A DNA stretch of 64,000 nt from Pseudomonas lutea (GTDB lineage: Bacteria; Pseudomonadota; Gammaproteobacteria; Pseudomonadales; Pseudomonadaceae). Both the position numbers and the translations under genes were made by a program. Below the pieces are notes generated by a model. The model searched no databases, was not told the DNA's origin, and saw only the letters and a program-made list of their open reading frames with translations. The stretch is from positions 1-64,000 of the forward strand of contig NZ_JRMB01000003.1 of the NCBI RefSeq assembly GCF_000759445.1, given 5' to 3'. Positions 19,607 through 30,294 of the stretch are shown piece after piece; position 1 is the first letter of the stretch; each line of letters begins with the position of its first letter.

Positions 19607-21712
19607 ATGGCTCGTACTACACCGATCAACCGTTACCGTAACATTGGTATCGTTGCTCACGTGGATGCTGGTAAAACCACCACCACCGAGCGCGTCCTTT
19701 TTTACACCGGTAAAAGCCACAAGATGGGCGAGGTGCATGACGGCGCCGCGACCACCGACTGGATGGTTCAGGAGCAGGAGCGTGGTATTACCATTACTTC
19801 TGCTGCTATTACTGCCTTTTGGCAGGGTTCCGAGAAGCAGCACAAAGACCAATACCGCTTCAACGTCATTGACACGCCGGGCCACGTAGACTTCACCATT
19901 GAAGTTGAGCGTTCCCTGCGTGTACTCGACGGCGCGGTTGTGGTGTTCTGTGGTACTTCAGGGGTTGAGCCTCAGTCCGAAACCGTATGGCGTCAGGCCA
20001 ATAAGTACGGTGTTCCGCGTATCGTTTACGTGAACAAGATGGACCGTGCTGGTGCCAACTTCCTACGCGTTATCGCGCAGATCAAGCAGCGTCTGGGTCA
20101 CACTCCAGTGCCGATCCAGTTGGCAATTGGCTCCGAAGACAATTTCCAGGGTCAGATCGATCTGATGTCCATGGAAGCGGTCTACTGGAACGATGCCGAT
20201 AAAGGTATGGTCCCTGTACGCAAGCCTATTCCTGCTGAATTGCAGGAGCTGGCTGATGAGTGGCGCAGCAACATGGTTGAGGCTGCGGCTGAAGCCAGCG
20301 AAGAGCTGATGAACAAATACCTCGAGGGTGAAGAACTCACCAACGAGGAGATCAAGGCTGCTCTGCGTCAGCGTACTATTGCTGGTGAGATCGTTCTTGC
20401 TGTTTGCGGTTCTTCCTTCAAGAACAAGGGTGTTCCCCTGGTTCTCGACGCCGTGATCGACTACCTGCCGGCTCCAGTCGACATTCCTGCTATCAAGGGT
20501 TCCAACCCTGATAACGAGGAAGAAGAAATGGAGCGTCATGCGGACGATAACGAGCCGTTCTCGGCCCTGGCGTTCAAGATTGCTACCGACCCATTCGTGG
20601 GTACCCTGACGTTCGTCCGTGTGTACTCGGGCGTACTGGCCTCCGGCGACGGCGTGATCAACTCCGTTAAGGGCAAGAAAGAGCGCGTGGGTCGTATGGT
20701 GCAAATGCACGCAAACGCCCGTGAGGAGATCAAGGAAGTACGCGCTGGTGACATCGCGGCCTTGATCGGCATGAAGGACGTCACCACTGGTGAAACCTTG
20801 TGCAACGCTGACAAGCCAATCATTCTGGTTCGGATGGACTTCCCGGAGCCGGTTATTTCGGTTGCCGTAGAGCCTAAGACTAAGGATGACCAGGAAAAAA
20901 TGGGTATCGCACTGGGCAAACTTGCTCAGGAAGACCCTTCTTTCCGCGTTAAAACTGATGAAGAGACGGGTCAAACGATCATCTCTGGCATGGGCGAGTT
21001 GCACCTGGACATCCTGGTTGACCGGATGCGCCGTGAGTTCAACGTCGAAGCCAACATCGGTAAGCCTCAGGTTTCGTATCGTGAGCGCATCACGAAGAAC
21101 TGTGAAATCGAAGGCAAGTTCGTTCGTCAGTCCGGCGGTCGTGGTCAGTTCGGCCACTGCTGGATCCGTTTTGCCCCTGCTGACGAAGGTCAGGAAGGTC
21201 TGCAATTCGTGAACGAAGTGGTGGGTGGTGTTGTTCCTAAGGAATACATCCCGGCTATCCAGAAGGGTATCGAAGAGCAGATGAAGAACGGCGTCGTTGC
21301 CGGCTATCCGCTGATCGGCCTGAAGGCTACCGTGTTTGATGGTTCTTACCACGACGTCGACTCGAACGAGATGGCGTTTAAGGTGGCTGCATCCATGGCG
21401 ACAAAGCAGCTGGCCCAGAAGGGCGGCGGTGAGTTGCTTGAGCCGATCATGGCTGTAGAGGTTGTTACGCCTGAAGACTATATGGGTGACGTGATGGGCG
21501 ACCTTAACCGTCGTCGCGGCATGATCCTGGGTATGGAAGATACGGTTTCCGGCAAGGTAATTCGCGCCGAGGTTCCGTTGGGTGAGATGTTCGGTTATGC
21601 GACCGACGTTCGCTCCATGTCCCAAGGTCGCGCAAGCTACTCTATGGAATTCAAAAAATACAATACAGCTCCGTCGCACATCGTCGAAACTGTAACCAAA
21701 AAACAAGGCTGA
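19607..21712 (+). CDS. fusA: Elongation factor G
   Basis: EF-G (701 aa) is the GTPase that drives ribosomal translocation and, with RRF, recycling. G-domain motifs are AHVDAGKTT (about 16-24), the switch segment [17 protein letters not shown] (about 88-95) and NKMD (about 142-145). Domains II-V follow through the C-terminal [12 protein letters not shown]. It lies 30 nt after rpsG with the tuf gene 31 nt downstream, the standard str operon. Confidence 0.99.
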   Translation: MARTTPINRYRNIGIVAHVDAGKTTTTERVLFYTGKSHKMGEVHDGAATTDWMVQEQERGITITSAAITAFWQGSEKQHKDQYRFNVIDTPGHVDFTIEVERSLRVLDGAVVVFCGTSGVEPQSETVWRQANKYGVPRIVYVNKMDRAGANFLRVIAQIKQRLGHTPVPIQLAIGSEDNFQGQIDLMSMEAVYWNDADKGMVPVRKPIPAELQELADEWRSNMVEAAAEASEELMNKYLEGEELTNEEIKAALRQRTIAGEIVLAVCGSSFKNKGVPLVLDAVIDYLPAPVDIPAIKGSNPDNEEEEMERHADDNEPFSALAFKIATDPFVGTLTFVRVYSGVLASGDGVINSVKGKKERVGRMVQMHANAREEIKEVRAGDIAALIGMKDVTTGETLCNADKPIILVRMDFPEPVISVAVEPKTKDDQEKMGIALGKLAQEDPSFRVKTDEETGQTIISGMGELHLDILVDRMRREFNVEANIGKPQVSYRERITKNCEIEGKFVRQSGGRGQFGHCWIRFAPADEGQEGLQFVNEVVGGVVPKEYIPAIQKGIEEQMKNGVVAGYPLIGLKATVFDGSYHDVDSNEMAFKVAASMATKQLAQKGGGELLEPIMAVEVVTPEDYMGDVMGDLNRRRGMILGMEDTVSGKVIRAEVPLGEMFGYATDVRSMSQGRASYSMEFKKYNTAPSHIVETVTKKQG

Positions 21713-21743
21713 TTCAGCGCCTTTAGGCTAGGAGTTATTTGTC

Positions 21744-22937
21744 GTGGCTAAAGAAAAATTTGATCGTTCCCTTCCGCACGTCAACGTTGGCACCATTGGT
21801 CACGTTGACCACGGTAAAACCACACTGACCGCTGCTCTGACCCGTGTTTGCTCCGAAGTTTTCGGTTCGGCTCGTGTTGACTTCGACAAGATCGACAGCG
21901 CACCAGAAGAAAAAGCTCGTGGTATCACCATCAACACCGCGCACGTTGAGTACAACTCGGCAACGCGTCACTACGCTCACGTTGACTGCCCAGGTCACGC
22001 TGACTATGTGAAGAACATGATCACTGGTGCTGCCCAGATGGACGGCGCTATCCTGGTCTGTTCGGCTGCCGATGGTCCGATGCCACAAACTCGTGAGCAC
22101 ATCCTGCTGTCTCGTCAGGTTGGCGTTCCGTACATCGTGGTCTTCCTGAACAAGGCTGACCTGGTAGACGACGCTGAGCTGCTGGAACTGGTTGAGATGG
22201 AAGTGCGCGATCTGCTGAGCACTTACGACTTCCCGGGCGACGACACTCCAATCATCATCGGCTCTGCCCGTATGGCGTTGGAAGGCAAAGACGACAACGA
22301 GATGGGCACCACTGCCGTCAAGAAGTTGGTTGAAACTCTGGACAGCTACATTCCTCAGCCAGAGCGTGCTGTTGACAAGCCGTTCCTGATGCCAATCGAA
22401 GACGTATTCTCGATCTCTGGTCGCGGTACTGTTGTGACTGGTCGTGTTGAGCGCGGTATCGTCAAGGTTCAGGATCCACTGGAAATCGTTGGTCTGCGTG
22501 ACACTACTGTCACTACCTGCACCGGTGTTGAAATGTTCCGTAAGCTGCTCGACGAAGGTCGTGCTGGCGAGAACTGCGGCGTTCTGCTGCGCGGCACCAA
22601 GCGTGACGACGTTGAGCGTGGCCAGGTTCTGGTCAAGCCAGGCACTGTCAAGCCGCACACTCAGTTCGAAGCTGAAATCTACGTGCTGAGCAAGGAAGAA
22701 GGCGGTCGTCACACTCCGTTCTTCAAAGGCTACCGTCCACAGTTCTATTTCCGTACTACCGACGTTACTGGTAGCTGCGAACTGCCGGAAGGCGTTGAGA
22801 TGGTTATGCCAGGTGATAACGTGAAAGTTTCCGTTACCCTGATCAAGCCAATCGCAATGGAAGACGGTCTGCGTTTCGCTATCCGTGAAGGCGGTCGTAC
22901 CGTCGGCGCTGGCGTCGTAGCCAAAATCATCGCGTAA
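21744..22937 (+). CDS. tuf: Elongation factor Tu
   Basis: EF-Tu (397 aa) delivers aminoacyl-tRNA to the A site. Motifs GHVDHGKTT (about 19-27), [12 protein letters not shown] (about 59-70), [12 protein letters not shown] (about 81-92), and NKADLVDD are intact; the protein ends GVVAKIIA. Start is GTG 21744 after AGGAG. The window shows only this copy, as the usual tufB position after tRNA-Thr is empty. Confidence 0.99.
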   Translation: MAKEKFDRSLPHVNVGTIGHVDHGKTTLTAALTRVCSEVFGSARVDFDKIDSAPEEKARGITINTAHVEYNSATRHYAHVDCPGHADYVKNMITGAAQMDGAILVCSAADGPMPQTREHILLSRQVGVPYIVVFLNKADLVDDAELLELVEMEVRDLLSTYDFPGDDTPIIIGSARMALEGKDDNEMGTTAVKKLVETLDSYIPQPERAVDKPFLMPIEDVFSISGRGTVVTGRVERGIVKVQDPLEIVGLRDTTVTTCTGVEMFRKLLDEGRAGENCGVLLRGTKRDDVERGQVLVKPGTVKPHTQFEAEIYVLSKEEGGRHTPFFKGYRPQFYFRTTDVTGSCELPEGVEMVMPGDNVKVSVTLIKPIAMEDGLRFAIREGGRTVGAGVVAKIIA

Positions 22938-22955
22938 GCGTTGATCTTCAAAAAG

Positions 22956-22980
22956 AGCCCCCGCTTGCGGGGGCTTTTTT
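22956..22980 (+). terminator. Intrinsic terminator after tuf
   Basis: AGCCCCCGC pairs perfectly with GCGGGGGCT around a tight loop and is followed by TTTTT. It ends the str operon. Confidence 0.95.
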
Positions 22981-22986
22981 ATTGGG

Positions 22987-23015
22987 TTGACACCCTGTTA
23001 GCTCGTCTATAGAAT
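22987..23015 (+). promoter_or_regulatory. Sigma-70 promoter of the S10 operon
   Basis: TTGACA (22987-22992), 17-bp spacer, TAGAAT (23010-23015). Transcription should begin near 23022, giving a leader of only about 55 nt before rpsJ. It starts 6 bp after the tuf terminator. Confidence 0.88.
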
Positions 23016-23076
23016 TGCGCCTCCTTTAAACGGGCGTATTGCGCTCGGTGGGACGTAGCCTGGAGTCTGAAATCCA

Positions 23077-23388
23077 ATGCAAAATCAGCAAATCCGTATC
23101 AGGTTGAAGGCTTTTGACCATCGCCTGATCGACCAATCAACCCAGGAAATCGTGGAAACCGCGAAACGTACTGGTGCTCAAGTGCGTGGTCCAATTCCAT
23201 TGCCAACCCGTAAAGAGCGGTTCACCGTTCTGGTCTCCCCGCACGTCAACAAAGACGCGCGTGACCAGTACGAGATCCGCACTCATAAGCGTGTTCTGGA
23301 CATCGTCCAGCCAACGGATAAAACCGTTGATGCGCTGATGAAGCTTGACCTTGCGGCAGGTGTGGAAGTGCAGATCAGCCTCGGCTAA
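23077..23388 (+). CDS. rpsJ: 30S ribosomal protein S10 (NusE)
   Basis: S10 (103 aa) is part of the 30S head and, as NusE, pairs with NusB on boxA and with the NusG KOW domain. It begins [19 protein letters not shown]; the loop [15 protein letters not shown] (about 38-52) and the [18 protein letters not shown]-terminal part are intact. First gene of the S10 operon. Confidence 0.99.
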
Positions 23389-23469
23389 GACTTGGGTCTT
23401 AGTCGTGTAACGCTCTGAAATGGGCGGCCATAGCGGGTGAAAGCCCCGTACACTCATGAGGTTTACAAC

Positions 23470-24105
23470 ATGACTATTGGTGTAGTCGGTCGTAAATGCG
23501 GTATGACCCGTATTTTCACCGAAGAAGGTGTCTCCATTCCGGTTACGGTCATTGAGATCGAGCCGAATCGCGTCACCCAGTTCAAAACCGAAGAAGTCGA
23601 TGGCTATCGTGCAGTGCAAGTCACTGTCGGCGAGCGTCGCGCTTCCCGTGTGACTGCTGCTCAGGCAGGTCACTTCGCTAAAGCGAACGTTGCCGCGGGT
23701 CGTACCGTCCTGGAATTCCGTCTTGAAGAAGGCGAATACAAGGCAGGCGATCTGATCAATGCAGAAATCTTCGCCGCTGGCCAGATGGTAGATGTTACCG
23801 GTCAGTCCAAAGGTAAAGGTTTCCAGGGTACGATCAAGCGCCACAATTTCCGTGGCCAAGATAATACTCACGGTAACTCCGTGTCCCACCGCGTCCCAGG
23901 CTCTATCGGCCAGTGCCAGACTCCTGGTCGTGTATTCAAGGGCAAAAAAATGTCCGGTCATATGGGCGCTGAGCGCGTGACCGTGCAGTCCCTGGAAGTA
24001 GTGCGCGTGGACGCTGAACGCAATCTGTTGTTGGTCAAAGGTGCTGTTCCTGGCGCTACTGGCGGCAATGTGGTTGTACGTCCAGCAGCCAAGGCTCGCG
24101 GTTAA
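23470..24105 (+). CDS. rplC: 50S ribosomal protein L3
   Basis: L3 (211 aa) is an early assembly protein that reaches the peptidyl-transferase region. The sequence [16 protein letters not shown] starts at ATG 23470; an in-frame extension to 23437 adds 11 unrelated residues and is not used. The central finger contains [15 protein letters not shown] and the methylated-Gln loop [20 protein letters not shown] region (about 137-160). Confidence 0.98.
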   Translation: MTIGVVGRKCGMTRIFTEEGVSIPVTVIEIEPNRVTQFKTEEVDGYRAVQVTVGERRASRVTAAQAGHFAKANVAAGRTVLEFRLEEGEYKAGDLINAEIFAAGQMVDVTGQSKGKGFQGTIKRHNFRGQDNTHGNSVSHRVPGSIGQCQTPGRVFKGKKMSGHMGAERVTVQSLEVVRVDAERNLLLVKGAVPGATGGNVVVRPAAKARG

Positions 24106-24117
24106 GGGGAAGCTGAC

Positions 24118-24720
24118 ATGCAATTAAATGTAAATGACGCTCAAGCGATCGAAGTTTCCGAACTGACATTTGGCGGCGAGTTCAACGAGACGCTGGTTCA
24201 CCAAGCGGTCGTGGCCTACATGGCTGGCGGTCGTCAAGGTAGCAAGCAGCAAAAGACCCGTTCTGACGTATCCGGTGGCGGTAAGCGCCCTTGGCGTCAA
24301 AAGGGTACTGGCCGTGCTCGTGCCGGTACTATCCGTAGCCCGATCTGGCGCGGCGGCGGTACCACATTCGCAGCGCGTCCTCAGGATCACTCGCAAAAGC
24401 TGAACAAGAAGATGTATCGCGCAGCACTGCGCTCCATTCTTGCTGAGCTGGTGCGTACTGATCGTCTGGTCGTAGTTCAGGATTTCGCTGTTGAATCGCC
24501 GAAAACCAAAGATCTGCTGGGCAAGCTGAACGACATGAGCCTGACCGACGTTTTGATCGTGTCGGACGCTGTTGATCAGAACCTGTACCTGGCTGCTCGC
24601 AACCTGCCGCACGTTGATGTGCGTGATGTTCAAGGTTCCGATCCAGTTAGTCTGATCGCATACGACAAAGTGTTGATCACTGTGTCGGCCGTGAAGAAAT
24701 TCGAGGAGCTGCTGGGATGA
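24118..24720 (+). CDS. rplD: 50S ribosomal protein L4
   Basis: L4 (200 aa) lines the nascent peptide exit tunnel, and in E. coli represses the S10 operon. The tunnel loop (about 43-95) reads [20 protein letters not shown], with a following [14 protein letters not shown]. The last codons overlap rplW by 4 nt (ATGA), implying coupled translation. The leader ahead of rpsJ is much shorter than the E. coli L4 target. Confidence 0.98.
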   Translation: MQLNVNDAQAIEVSELTFGGEFNETLVHQAVVAYMAGGRQGSKQQKTRSDVSGGGKRPWRQKGTGRARAGTIRSPIWRGGGTTFAARPQDHSQKLNKKMYRAALRSILAELVRTDRLVVVQDFAVESPKTKDLLGKLNDMSLTDVLIVSDAVDQNLYLAARNLPHVDVRDVQGSDPVSLIAYDKVLITVSAVKKFEELLG

Positions 24721-25016
24721 ACCAGGAACGCGTATTTAAAGTTCTGCTTGGCCCGCACGTTTCCGAGAAGGCTACGGTTCTGGCAGACAAAAAAGGTCAG
24801 TTCGTTTTCAAGGTTGCTACTGATGCAACCAAGCTGGAAATCAAGAAGGCCGTCGAAAGCCTGTTCAGCGTGAAAGTAGAGCGTGTCACTACCCTGAATG
24901 TTCTGGGTAAGACCAAGCGCACTGCTCGCGGTCTGGGCAAGCGTAATGACTGGAAGAAGGCAGTTATCTCCCTTCAGCCAGGCCAAGATCTCGATTTCAG
25001 CAGCAGTGCTGAGTAA
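24717..25016 (+). CDS. rplW: 50S ribosomal protein L23
   Basis: L23 (99 aa) surrounds the tunnel exit and docks trigger factor and SRP. It starts [20 protein letters not shown] and contains the L23 signature [20 protein letters not shown] near 63-82. It overlaps the rplD stop. Confidence 0.98.
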   Translation: MNQERVFKVLLGPHVSEKATVLADKKGQFVFKVATDATKLEIKKAVESLFSVKVERVTTLNVLGKTKRTARGLGKRNDWKKAVISLQPGQDLDFSSSAE

Positions 25017-25030
25017 GGAAGGGGTGCATC

Positions 25031-25855
25031 ATGGCAATCGTTAAATGCAAACCGACTTCCCCTGGCCGCCGTTTTGTGGTCAAGGTGGTCAACCAGGAGC
25101 TGCATAAAGGCGCTCCTCACGCACCGCTGCTCGAGAAAAAATCGAAGACTGGTGGTCGTAACAACAATGGCCGTATTACTACCCGTCACATCGGTGGTGG
25201 TCATAAGCAGCATTACCGTCTGGTCGACTTCCGTCGCAACGATAAGGATGGCATCGCTGCCACCGTCGAGCGTATCGAATACGATCCAAACCGTACTGCA
25301 CACATCGCACTGCTGCTTTACGCAGATGGCGAGCGTCGTTACATCATCGCGCCTAAAGGCGTGAGTGCTGGCGACCAGCTCATCGCAGGTGCTCTGGCTC
25401 CAATCAAGCCAGGCAATGCTCTGCAGCTGCGTAACATTCCAGTGGGTTCTACCGTTCACGGCATCGAGTTGAAGCCGGGTAAAGGCGCTCAGATCGCTCG
25501 CTCCGCTGGTGCTTCTGCTCAGCTGATCGCTCGTGAGGGTGTCTACGTAACCTTGCGTCTTCGCTCCGGTGAGATGCGTAAAGTTCTGGCTGAATGCCGT
25601 GCGACTCTGGGTGAGGTCTCGAACTCCGAGCACAGCCTGCGTTCGCTGGGTAAAGCTGGTGCCAAGCGCTGGCGTGGCGTTCGCCCAACCGTTCGTGGTG
25701 TTGCCATGAACCCGGTTGACCACCCACATGGTGGTGGTGAAGGTCGTACCTCTGGTGGTCGTCATCCGGTATCGCCGTGGGGCTTCCCGACTAAGGGCGC
25801 GAAGACTCGTGGTAATAAGCGTACCGACAAAATGATCGTCCGTCGTCGCAAGTAA
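25031..25855 (+). CDS. rplB: 50S ribosomal protein L2
   Basis: L2 (274 aa) is a primary rRNA-binding protein needed for subunit association and peptidyl transfer. The RNA-binding segments [17 protein letters not shown] and the C-terminal [20 protein letters not shown], including the essential histidine near 229, are intact. Confidence 0.99.
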   Translation: MAIVKCKPTSPGRRFVVKVVNQELHKGAPHAPLLEKKSKTGGRNNNGRITTRHIGGGHKQHYRLVDFRRNDKDGIAATVERIEYDPNRTAHIALLLYADGERRYIIAPKGVSAGDQLIAGALAPIKPGNALQLRNIPVGSTVHGIELKPGKGAQIARSAGASAQLIAREGVYVTLRLRSGEMRKVLAECRATLGEVSNSEHSLRSLGKAGAKRWRGVRPTVRGVAMNPVDHPHGGGEGRTSGGRHPVSPWGFPTKGAKTRGNKRTDKMIVRRRK

Positions 25856-25871
25856 ATAGAGGGATACGACA

Positions 25872-26147
25872 GTGCCACGTTCTCTGAAAAAAGGTCCTTT
25901 TATTGATCTTCACCTACTGAAGAAGATCGAAGTGGCGGCGGAAAAGAACGATCGCAAACCAGTTAAAACCTGGTCGCGTCGCTCAATGATCCTGCCACAA
26001 ATGGTCGGTTTGACCATTGCAGTGCATAACGGTCGTCAGCATGTTCCTGTTCTCGTGAACGAAGACATGGTCGGCCACAAACTAGGCGAGTTTGCCGGTA
26101 CCCGCACTTATCGTGGGCACGTGGCAGACAAGAAAGCCAAGCGTTAA
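25872..26147 (+). CDS. rpsS: 30S ribosomal protein S19
   Basis: S19 (91 aa) contacts S13 and the A-site finger at the top of the 30S head. It begins [18 protein letters not shown] and holds the motif [13 protein letters not shown] near 71-83. Start is GTG 25872, 16 nt after rplB; no better in-frame ATG gives the family N-terminus. Confidence 0.98.
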   Translation: MPRSLKKGPFIDLHLLKKIEVAAEKNDRKPVKTWSRRSMILPQMVGLTIAVHNGRQHVPVLVNEDMVGHKLGEFAGTRTYRGHVADKKAKR

Positions 26148-26160
26148 GGGGTAAGGAACG

Positions 26161-26493
26161 ATGGAAGTAGCCGCTAAGTTGTCGGGCGCTCGAATCTCCG
26201 CCCAGAAAGCCCGCTTGGTCGCCGACCAGATCCGCGGGAAGAAGGTGGGCGAAGCGCTCAACCTGTTGGCTTTCAGCAGTAAGAAAGCCGCCGAGATCAT
26301 GAAGAAAGTGCTGGAGTCGGCCGTAGCCAACGCCGAGCATAACGAAGGCGCAGACGTTGATGACCTGAAGGTCTCCACCGTTTTCGTCAACGAAGGGCGT
26401 TCGCTGAAGCGCATCATGCCACGTGCCAAAGGCCGTGCTGATCGCATCGTCAAGCGGTCTTGCCATATCACTGTCAAGGTTGCTGACAAGTAA
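26161..26493 (+). CDS. rplV: 50S ribosomal protein L22
   Basis: L22 (110 aa) contributes the beta-hairpin that narrows the exit tunnel. The start [20 protein letters not shown] and the hairpin tip [11 protein letters not shown] (about 82-92) are recognisable and lack the deletions associated with macrolide resistance. Confidence 0.98.
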
Positions 26494-26506
26494 CGGAGTC
26501 GAAGAG

Positions 26507-27193
26507 ATGGGTCAGAAAGTACATCCCATTGGCATTCGCCTGGGAATCGTCAAGGAGCACACCTCCGTCTGGTACGCAGACGGTCGGACTTATGCGGACT
26601 ACTTGTTCGCTGATCTGAAGGTGCGTGAGTATCTCCAAGACAAACTAAAAAGCGCGTCCGTAAGCCGTATCGATATCCATCGTCCGGCTCAGACTGCACG
26701 CATCACCATCCACACTGCTCGTCCGGGTATCGTTATCGGGAAGAAAGGTGAGGACGTTGAGAAGCTGCGTCAGGACCTGACCAAGCAAATGGGTGTGCCT
26801 GTGCACATCAATATCGAAGAAATCCGCAAGCCGGAGCTCGACGGTATGCTGGTTGCGCAGAGCGTAGCTCAGCAGCTGGAGCGTCGCGTTATGTTCCGTC
26901 GCGCTATGAAGCGTGCAGTTCAGAACGCCATGCGCATTGGTGCCAAAGGCATCAAAATCCAAGTGAGCGGTCGTCTCGGCGGTGCTGAAATCGCACGTAC
27001 TGAATGGTATCGCGAAGGTCGTGTGCCATTGCACACCCTGCGTGCCGACATCGACTATGCCAACTACGAAGCTCACACCACATACGGTGTGATCGGTGTA
27101 AAGGTTTGGATCTTCAAAGGCGAAGTAATTGGTGGTCGCCAAGAAGAGCTGAAACCACAAGCACCAGCGCCTCGTAAAAAAGCTGCTAAGTAA
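26507..27193 (+). CDS. rpsC: 30S ribosomal protein S3
   Basis: S3 (228 aa) lines the mRNA entry tunnel and helps unwind mRNA. It starts [20 protein letters not shown] at ATG 26507. A longer frame back to 26423 overlaps rplV and is rejected. The KH domain includes [18 protein letters not shown] (about 73-90), and the C-terminal domain ends with a basic tail (APRKKAAK). Confidence 0.98.
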
Positions 27194-27205
27194 GGGGTAC
27201 GCCAA

Positions 27206-27619
27206 ATGTTGCAACCTAAGCGTACGAAGTTCCGCAAGCAGATGACCGGCCACAACCGTGGTCTGGCACTGCGCGGTAGCAAAGTCAGCTTCGGCGAGTT
27301 CGCGCTGAAGTCTGTTGCTCGTGGTCGTCTCACCGCTCGTCAGATCGAGTCAGCGCGTCGTGCACTGACCCGTCACGTTAAACGTGGCGGCAAGATCTGG
27401 ATCCGTGTATTCCCGGACAAGCCTGTCACCAAAAAGCCCCTCGAAGTTCGTATGGGTAAAGGTAAGGGTAACGTGGAGTACTGGGTTGCCCAGATTCAGC
27501 CAGGCAAAGTCCTGTATGAGATCGAGGGTGTTTCCGAAGAGTTGGCGCGTGAGGCTTTCGCCCTGGCTGCTGCAAAGCTGCCGCTCGCCACCTCCTTTGT
27601 TAAGCGGACGGTGATGTGA
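27206..27619 (+). CDS. rplP: 50S ribosomal protein L16
   Basis: L16 (137 aa) organises the A-site tRNA binding region of the 50S subunit. The sequence starts [19 protein letters not shown] and includes [19 protein letters not shown] (about 72-90), with the Arg81-region loop hydroxylated in E. coli. The TGA stop shares its A with the rpmC start. Confidence 0.98.
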
Positions 27620-27810
27620 TGAAAGCGAATGAACTTCGTGAAAAATCAGCACAGCAACTGAACGAGCAACTGCTCGGCTTGCTGCGCGACCAGTTCAATC
27701 TGCGTATGCAGAAAGCAACTGGCCAGTTGGGGCAGTCTCACCTGCTCTCGCAAGTTAAGCGTGACATCGCTCGCGTGAAGACTGTGCTCAACCAGCAGGC
27801 AGGTAAGTAA
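27619..27810 (+). CDS. rpmC: 50S ribosomal protein L29
   Basis: A 63-aa helical hairpin protein near the tunnel exit, neighbouring L23. ATG 27619 overlaps the rplP TGA by one base. A GTG at 27616 would add one residue but is less likely. The sequence [17 protein letters not shown] and [18 protein letters not shown] is typical. Confidence 0.97.
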
Positions 27811-27812
27811 TC

Positions 27813-28079
27813 ATGGCTGAAGCCGAAAAAACCGTCCGTACGCTGACTGGCCGTGTCGTCAGCGACAAGATGGACAAGACCATCACCGTACTGATCGAGC
27901 GTCGCGTCAAGCACCCAATCTACGGTAAATACGTTAAGCGTTCGACTAAGCTGCACGCGCACGACGAAACCAATCAGTGCCACATCGGCGACAAGGTCAC
28001 TATTCGTGAAACTCGTCCGATGGCCAAGACCAAATCTTGGGCACTGGTTGATGTTCTCGAACGCGCTGTGGAAGTCTAA
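27813..28079 (+). CDS. rpsQ: 30S ribosomal protein S17
   Basis: S17 (88 aa) is a primary 16S rRNA binder with an OB fold. [20 protein letters not shown] and [19 protein letters not shown] (about 30-52) match the family. It starts 2 nt after rpmC and ends the S10 operon. Confidence 0.98.
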   Translation: MAEAEKTVRTLTGRVVSDKMDKTITVLIERRVKHPIYGKYVKRSTKLHAHDETNQCHIGDKVTIRETRPMAKTKSWALVDVLERAVEV

Positions 28080-28102
28080 GGGCTAGGGGTCGGAGAAATT
28101 AT

Positions 28103-28471
28103 ATGATTCAGACTCAATCCATGCTCGATGTGGCCGATAACAGCGGCGCACGCCGCGTTATGTGCATCAAGGTGCTTGGTGGCTCTCATCGTCGTTACGC
28201 TGGTATCGGTGACATCATCAAAGTTACCGTCAAGGAAGCAATTCCGCGCGGTAAAGTGAAGAAAGGCCAGGTGATGACTGCAGTAGTAGTCCGCACCCGC
28301 CACGGTGTTCGTCGCGCAGACGGCTCCATCATCCGCTTTGATGGCAACGCTGCTGTTCTGTTGAACAACAAGCAAGAGCCGATCGGCACCCGTATCTTTG
28401 GGCCAGTGACCCGTGAACTTCGTACTGAGAAGTTCATGAAGATCGTCTCGCTCGCCCCAGAAGTGCTGTAA
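28103..28471 (+). CDS. rplN: 50S ribosomal protein L14
   Basis: L14 (122 aa) lies at the subunit interface, contacts L19 and is the target of RsfS. It starts [20 protein letters not shown] and contains [18 protein letters not shown]. The 23-nt gap after rpsQ shows no separate promoter, so the spc genes may be read from the S10 promoter. Confidence 0.98.
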   Translation: MIQTQSMLDVADNSGARRVMCIKVLGGSHRRYAGIGDIIKVTVKEAIPRGKVKKGQVMTAVVVRTRHGVRRADGSIIRFDGNAAVLLNNKQEPIGTRIFGPVTRELRTEKFMKIVSLAPEVL

Positions 28472-28482
28472 GGAGATCCGAC

Positions 28483-28797
28483 ATGCAAAAGATTCGTCGT
28501 GACGACGAGATCATCGTGATCGCCGGCAAAGACAAAGGTAAGCGCGGTAAGGTGCTCAAGGTTCTCGCTGATGACCGTCTGGTCGTTGGTGGGATCAACC
28601 TGGTGAAGCGTCATACCAAGCCAAACCCGATGTCGGGCGTACAGGGCGGTATCGTCGAGAAAGAAGCGCCATTGCACGCTTCTAACGTCGCCATTTTCAA
28701 CGGCGCAACCAACAAGGCTGACCGCGTTGGTTTCAAAGTTGAAGACGGCAAGAAAATTCGTGTCTTCAAGTCGACCCAAAAAGCGGTTGATGCTTGA
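28483..28797 (+). CDS. rplX: 50S ribosomal protein L24
   Basis: L24 (104 aa) is an assembly initiator with a KOW fold. It starts [20 protein letters not shown] and contains [15 protein letters not shown] (about 36-50). It sits 11 nt after rplN with AAGGAG upstream. Confidence 0.98.
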   Translation: MQKIRRDDEIIVIAGKDKGKRGKVLKVLADDRLVVGGINLVKRHTKPNPMSGVQGGIVEKEAPLHASNVAIFNGATNKADRVGFKVEDGKKIRVFKSTQKAVDA

Positions 28798-28817
28798 ACA
28801 CTGCTAGGTAGAAGACC

Positions 28818-29357
28818 ATGGCACGACTAAAAGAGATTTACTGGAAAGAAATCGCACCGAAGCTTAAGGAAGAACTTAAGCTCTCGAACGTGATGGAAGT
28901 TCCACGCGTTACCAAGATCACCCTGAACATGGGTCTGGGCGAAGCGATCGGCGACAAAAAAGTCATCGAGCACGCTGTTGCAGACCTGGAAAAAATCACC
29001 GGCCAAAAAGTCGTTGTGACCTACGCTCGCAAATCTATCGCTGGCTTTAAAGTCCGTGAAGGTTGGCCGATCGGCGTCAAAGTGACTCTGCGCCGTGAGC
29101 GTATGTACGAATTCCTGGATCGTCTGCTGTCGATCTCCCTGCCTCGGGTTCGCGACTTCCGCGGCCTGAATGCCAAGTCCTTTGATGGTCGTGGTAACTA
29201 CAGCATGGGCGTTAAAGAGCAGATCATTTTCCCGGAAATCGACTACGACAAGATCGATGCCCTGCGCGGTCTGGACATTACCCTGACCACCACTGCTCGT
29301 ACGGACGAAGAAGGTCGCGCATTGCTGCGTGCTTTCAAGTTCCCGTTCCGCAACTGA
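28818..29357 (+). CDS. rplE: 50S ribosomal protein L5
   Basis: L5 (179 aa) binds 5S rRNA and forms bridge B1b with S13. Recognisable segments are [40 protein letters not shown] and [19 protein letters not shown] (about 114-132). Confidence 0.98.
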   Translation: MARLKEIYWKEIAPKLKEELKLSNVMEVPRVTKITLNMGLGEAIGDKKVIEHAVADLEKITGQKVVVTYARKSIAGFKVREGWPIGVKVTLRRERMYEFLDRLLSISLPRVRDFRGLNAKSFDGRGNYSMGVKEQIIFPEIDYDKIDALRGLDITLTTTARTDEEGRALLRAFKFPFRN

Positions 29358-29370
29358 TTGGAGTAGGACC

Positions 29371-29676
29371 ATGGCCAAGAAGAGCATGAAAAACCGTGAG
29401 CTGAAGCGTCAGCTCACCGTTGCCAAGTACGCTACCAAGCGTGCTGCGCTGAAAGCGATCATCGTGGATCTGAACGCAAGTCCAGAAGCACGCTGGGAAG
29501 CAACGGTCGCACTGCAGAAGCAGCCACGTGACGCAAGCGCCTCGCGCATGCGTAACCGTTGCCGCCTGACAGGTCGTCCGCACGGCGTATACCGCAAATT
29601 CGGCCTCGGCCGTAACATGCTGCGTCAAGCAGCAATGCGTGGCGACGTACCAGGTCTGGTTAAAGCCAGCTGGTAA
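29371..29676 (+). CDS. rpsN: 30S ribosomal protein S14 (zinc-free long form)
   Basis: S14 (101 aa) starts [15 protein letters not shown] and contains [20 protein letters not shown] (about 54-73). It has a single cysteine in this region rather than the CXXC pairs of the zinc-binding 61-aa form, so it is the C-minus type. An in-frame upstream ATG at 29329 overlaps rplE and is not used. A hairpin and a promoter follow before rpsH. Confidence 0.98.
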   Translation: MAKKSMKNRELKRQLTVAKYATKRAALKAIIVDLNASPEARWEATVALQKQPRDASASRMRNRCRLTGRPHGVYRKFGLGRNMLRQAAMRGDVPGLVKASW

Positions 29677-29740
29677 GCAGTTATTCTCGTAATGCGCACT
29701 TCGTGTTCATCCCGAACCGATGTTCGTAAAGCCTGAATTT

Positions 29741-29773
29741 GAATCAAGCCCCTTTTGGGGCTTGATTCATTTC
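29741..29773 (+). terminator. Operon-internal intrinsic hairpin between rpsN and rpsH
   Basis: A perfect 12-bp stem, GAATCAAGCCCC / GGGGCTTGATTC, with TTTT loop, followed by ATTTC. The U-tract is poor, so termination is likely partial. Its right arm contains the -35 box of the next promoter. Confidence 0.7.
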
Positions 29774-29790
29774 TGGGGTGCGCCTAGAAT
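29762..29790 (+). promoter_or_regulatory. Internal promoter of the spc operon, before rpsH
   Basis: TTGATT (29762-29767), 17-bp spacer, TAGAAT (29785-29790). The start would be near 29797, giving an mRNA leader of about 93 nt that could hold an S8 target site. The -35 is embedded in the hairpin arm. Confidence 0.65.
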
Positions 29791-29889
29791 TGCCGGCTCG
29801 CCAGAGCCCGTGCTTGCACGTGCCCGGAATTTTAAGGCGATAGGTTGTAGCCGCAAGGCTCATTTTTTTGTATCAGGAGCGTCTAGCCC

Positions 29890-30282
29890 ATGAGTATGCA
29901 GGACCCGTTAGCGGACATGCTAACTCGTATCCGTAATGCCCAGATGGCTGAAAAGCCCGTCGTAAGCATGCCATCTTCCACGTTGAAGGTTGCTGTAGCC
30001 AAAGTCCTGAAGGACGAAGGTTACATTGCGGGTTATCAGATCAGCAGCGAAACCAAGCCGTTGCTGTCCATCGAGCTGAAGTACTTCGAAGGCCGTCCGG
30101 TCATCGAAGAAGTGAAGCGCGTTAGCCGTCCAGGCCTGCGTCAGTACAAGTCCGTCGATGAGTTGCCAAAAGTTCGTGGCGGCCTCGGTGTGTCTATCGT
30201 CTCCACCAACAAAGGTGTGATGACGGATCGTGCTGCGCGCGCTGCCGGTGTCGGCGGCGAAGTGCTTTGCACAGTGTTCTAA
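29890..30282 (+). CDS. rpsH: 30S ribosomal protein S8
   Basis: S8 (130 aa) binds the central domain of 16S rRNA and in E. coli represses the spc operon. It starts [20 protein letters not shown] and ends with [20 protein letters not shown] and [12 protein letters not shown] 29890 is preceded by AGGAG; a second ATG two codons on is possible. It is the first gene behind the internal promoter. Confidence 0.98.
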   Translation: MSMQDPLADMLTRIRNAQMAEKPVVSMPSSTLKVAVAKVLKDEGYIAGYQISSETKPLLSIELKYFEGRPVIEEVKRVSRPGLRQYKSVDELPKVRGGLGVSIVSTNKGVMTDRAARAAGVGGEVLCTVF

Positions 30283-30294
30283 GGGGGGATAAGC

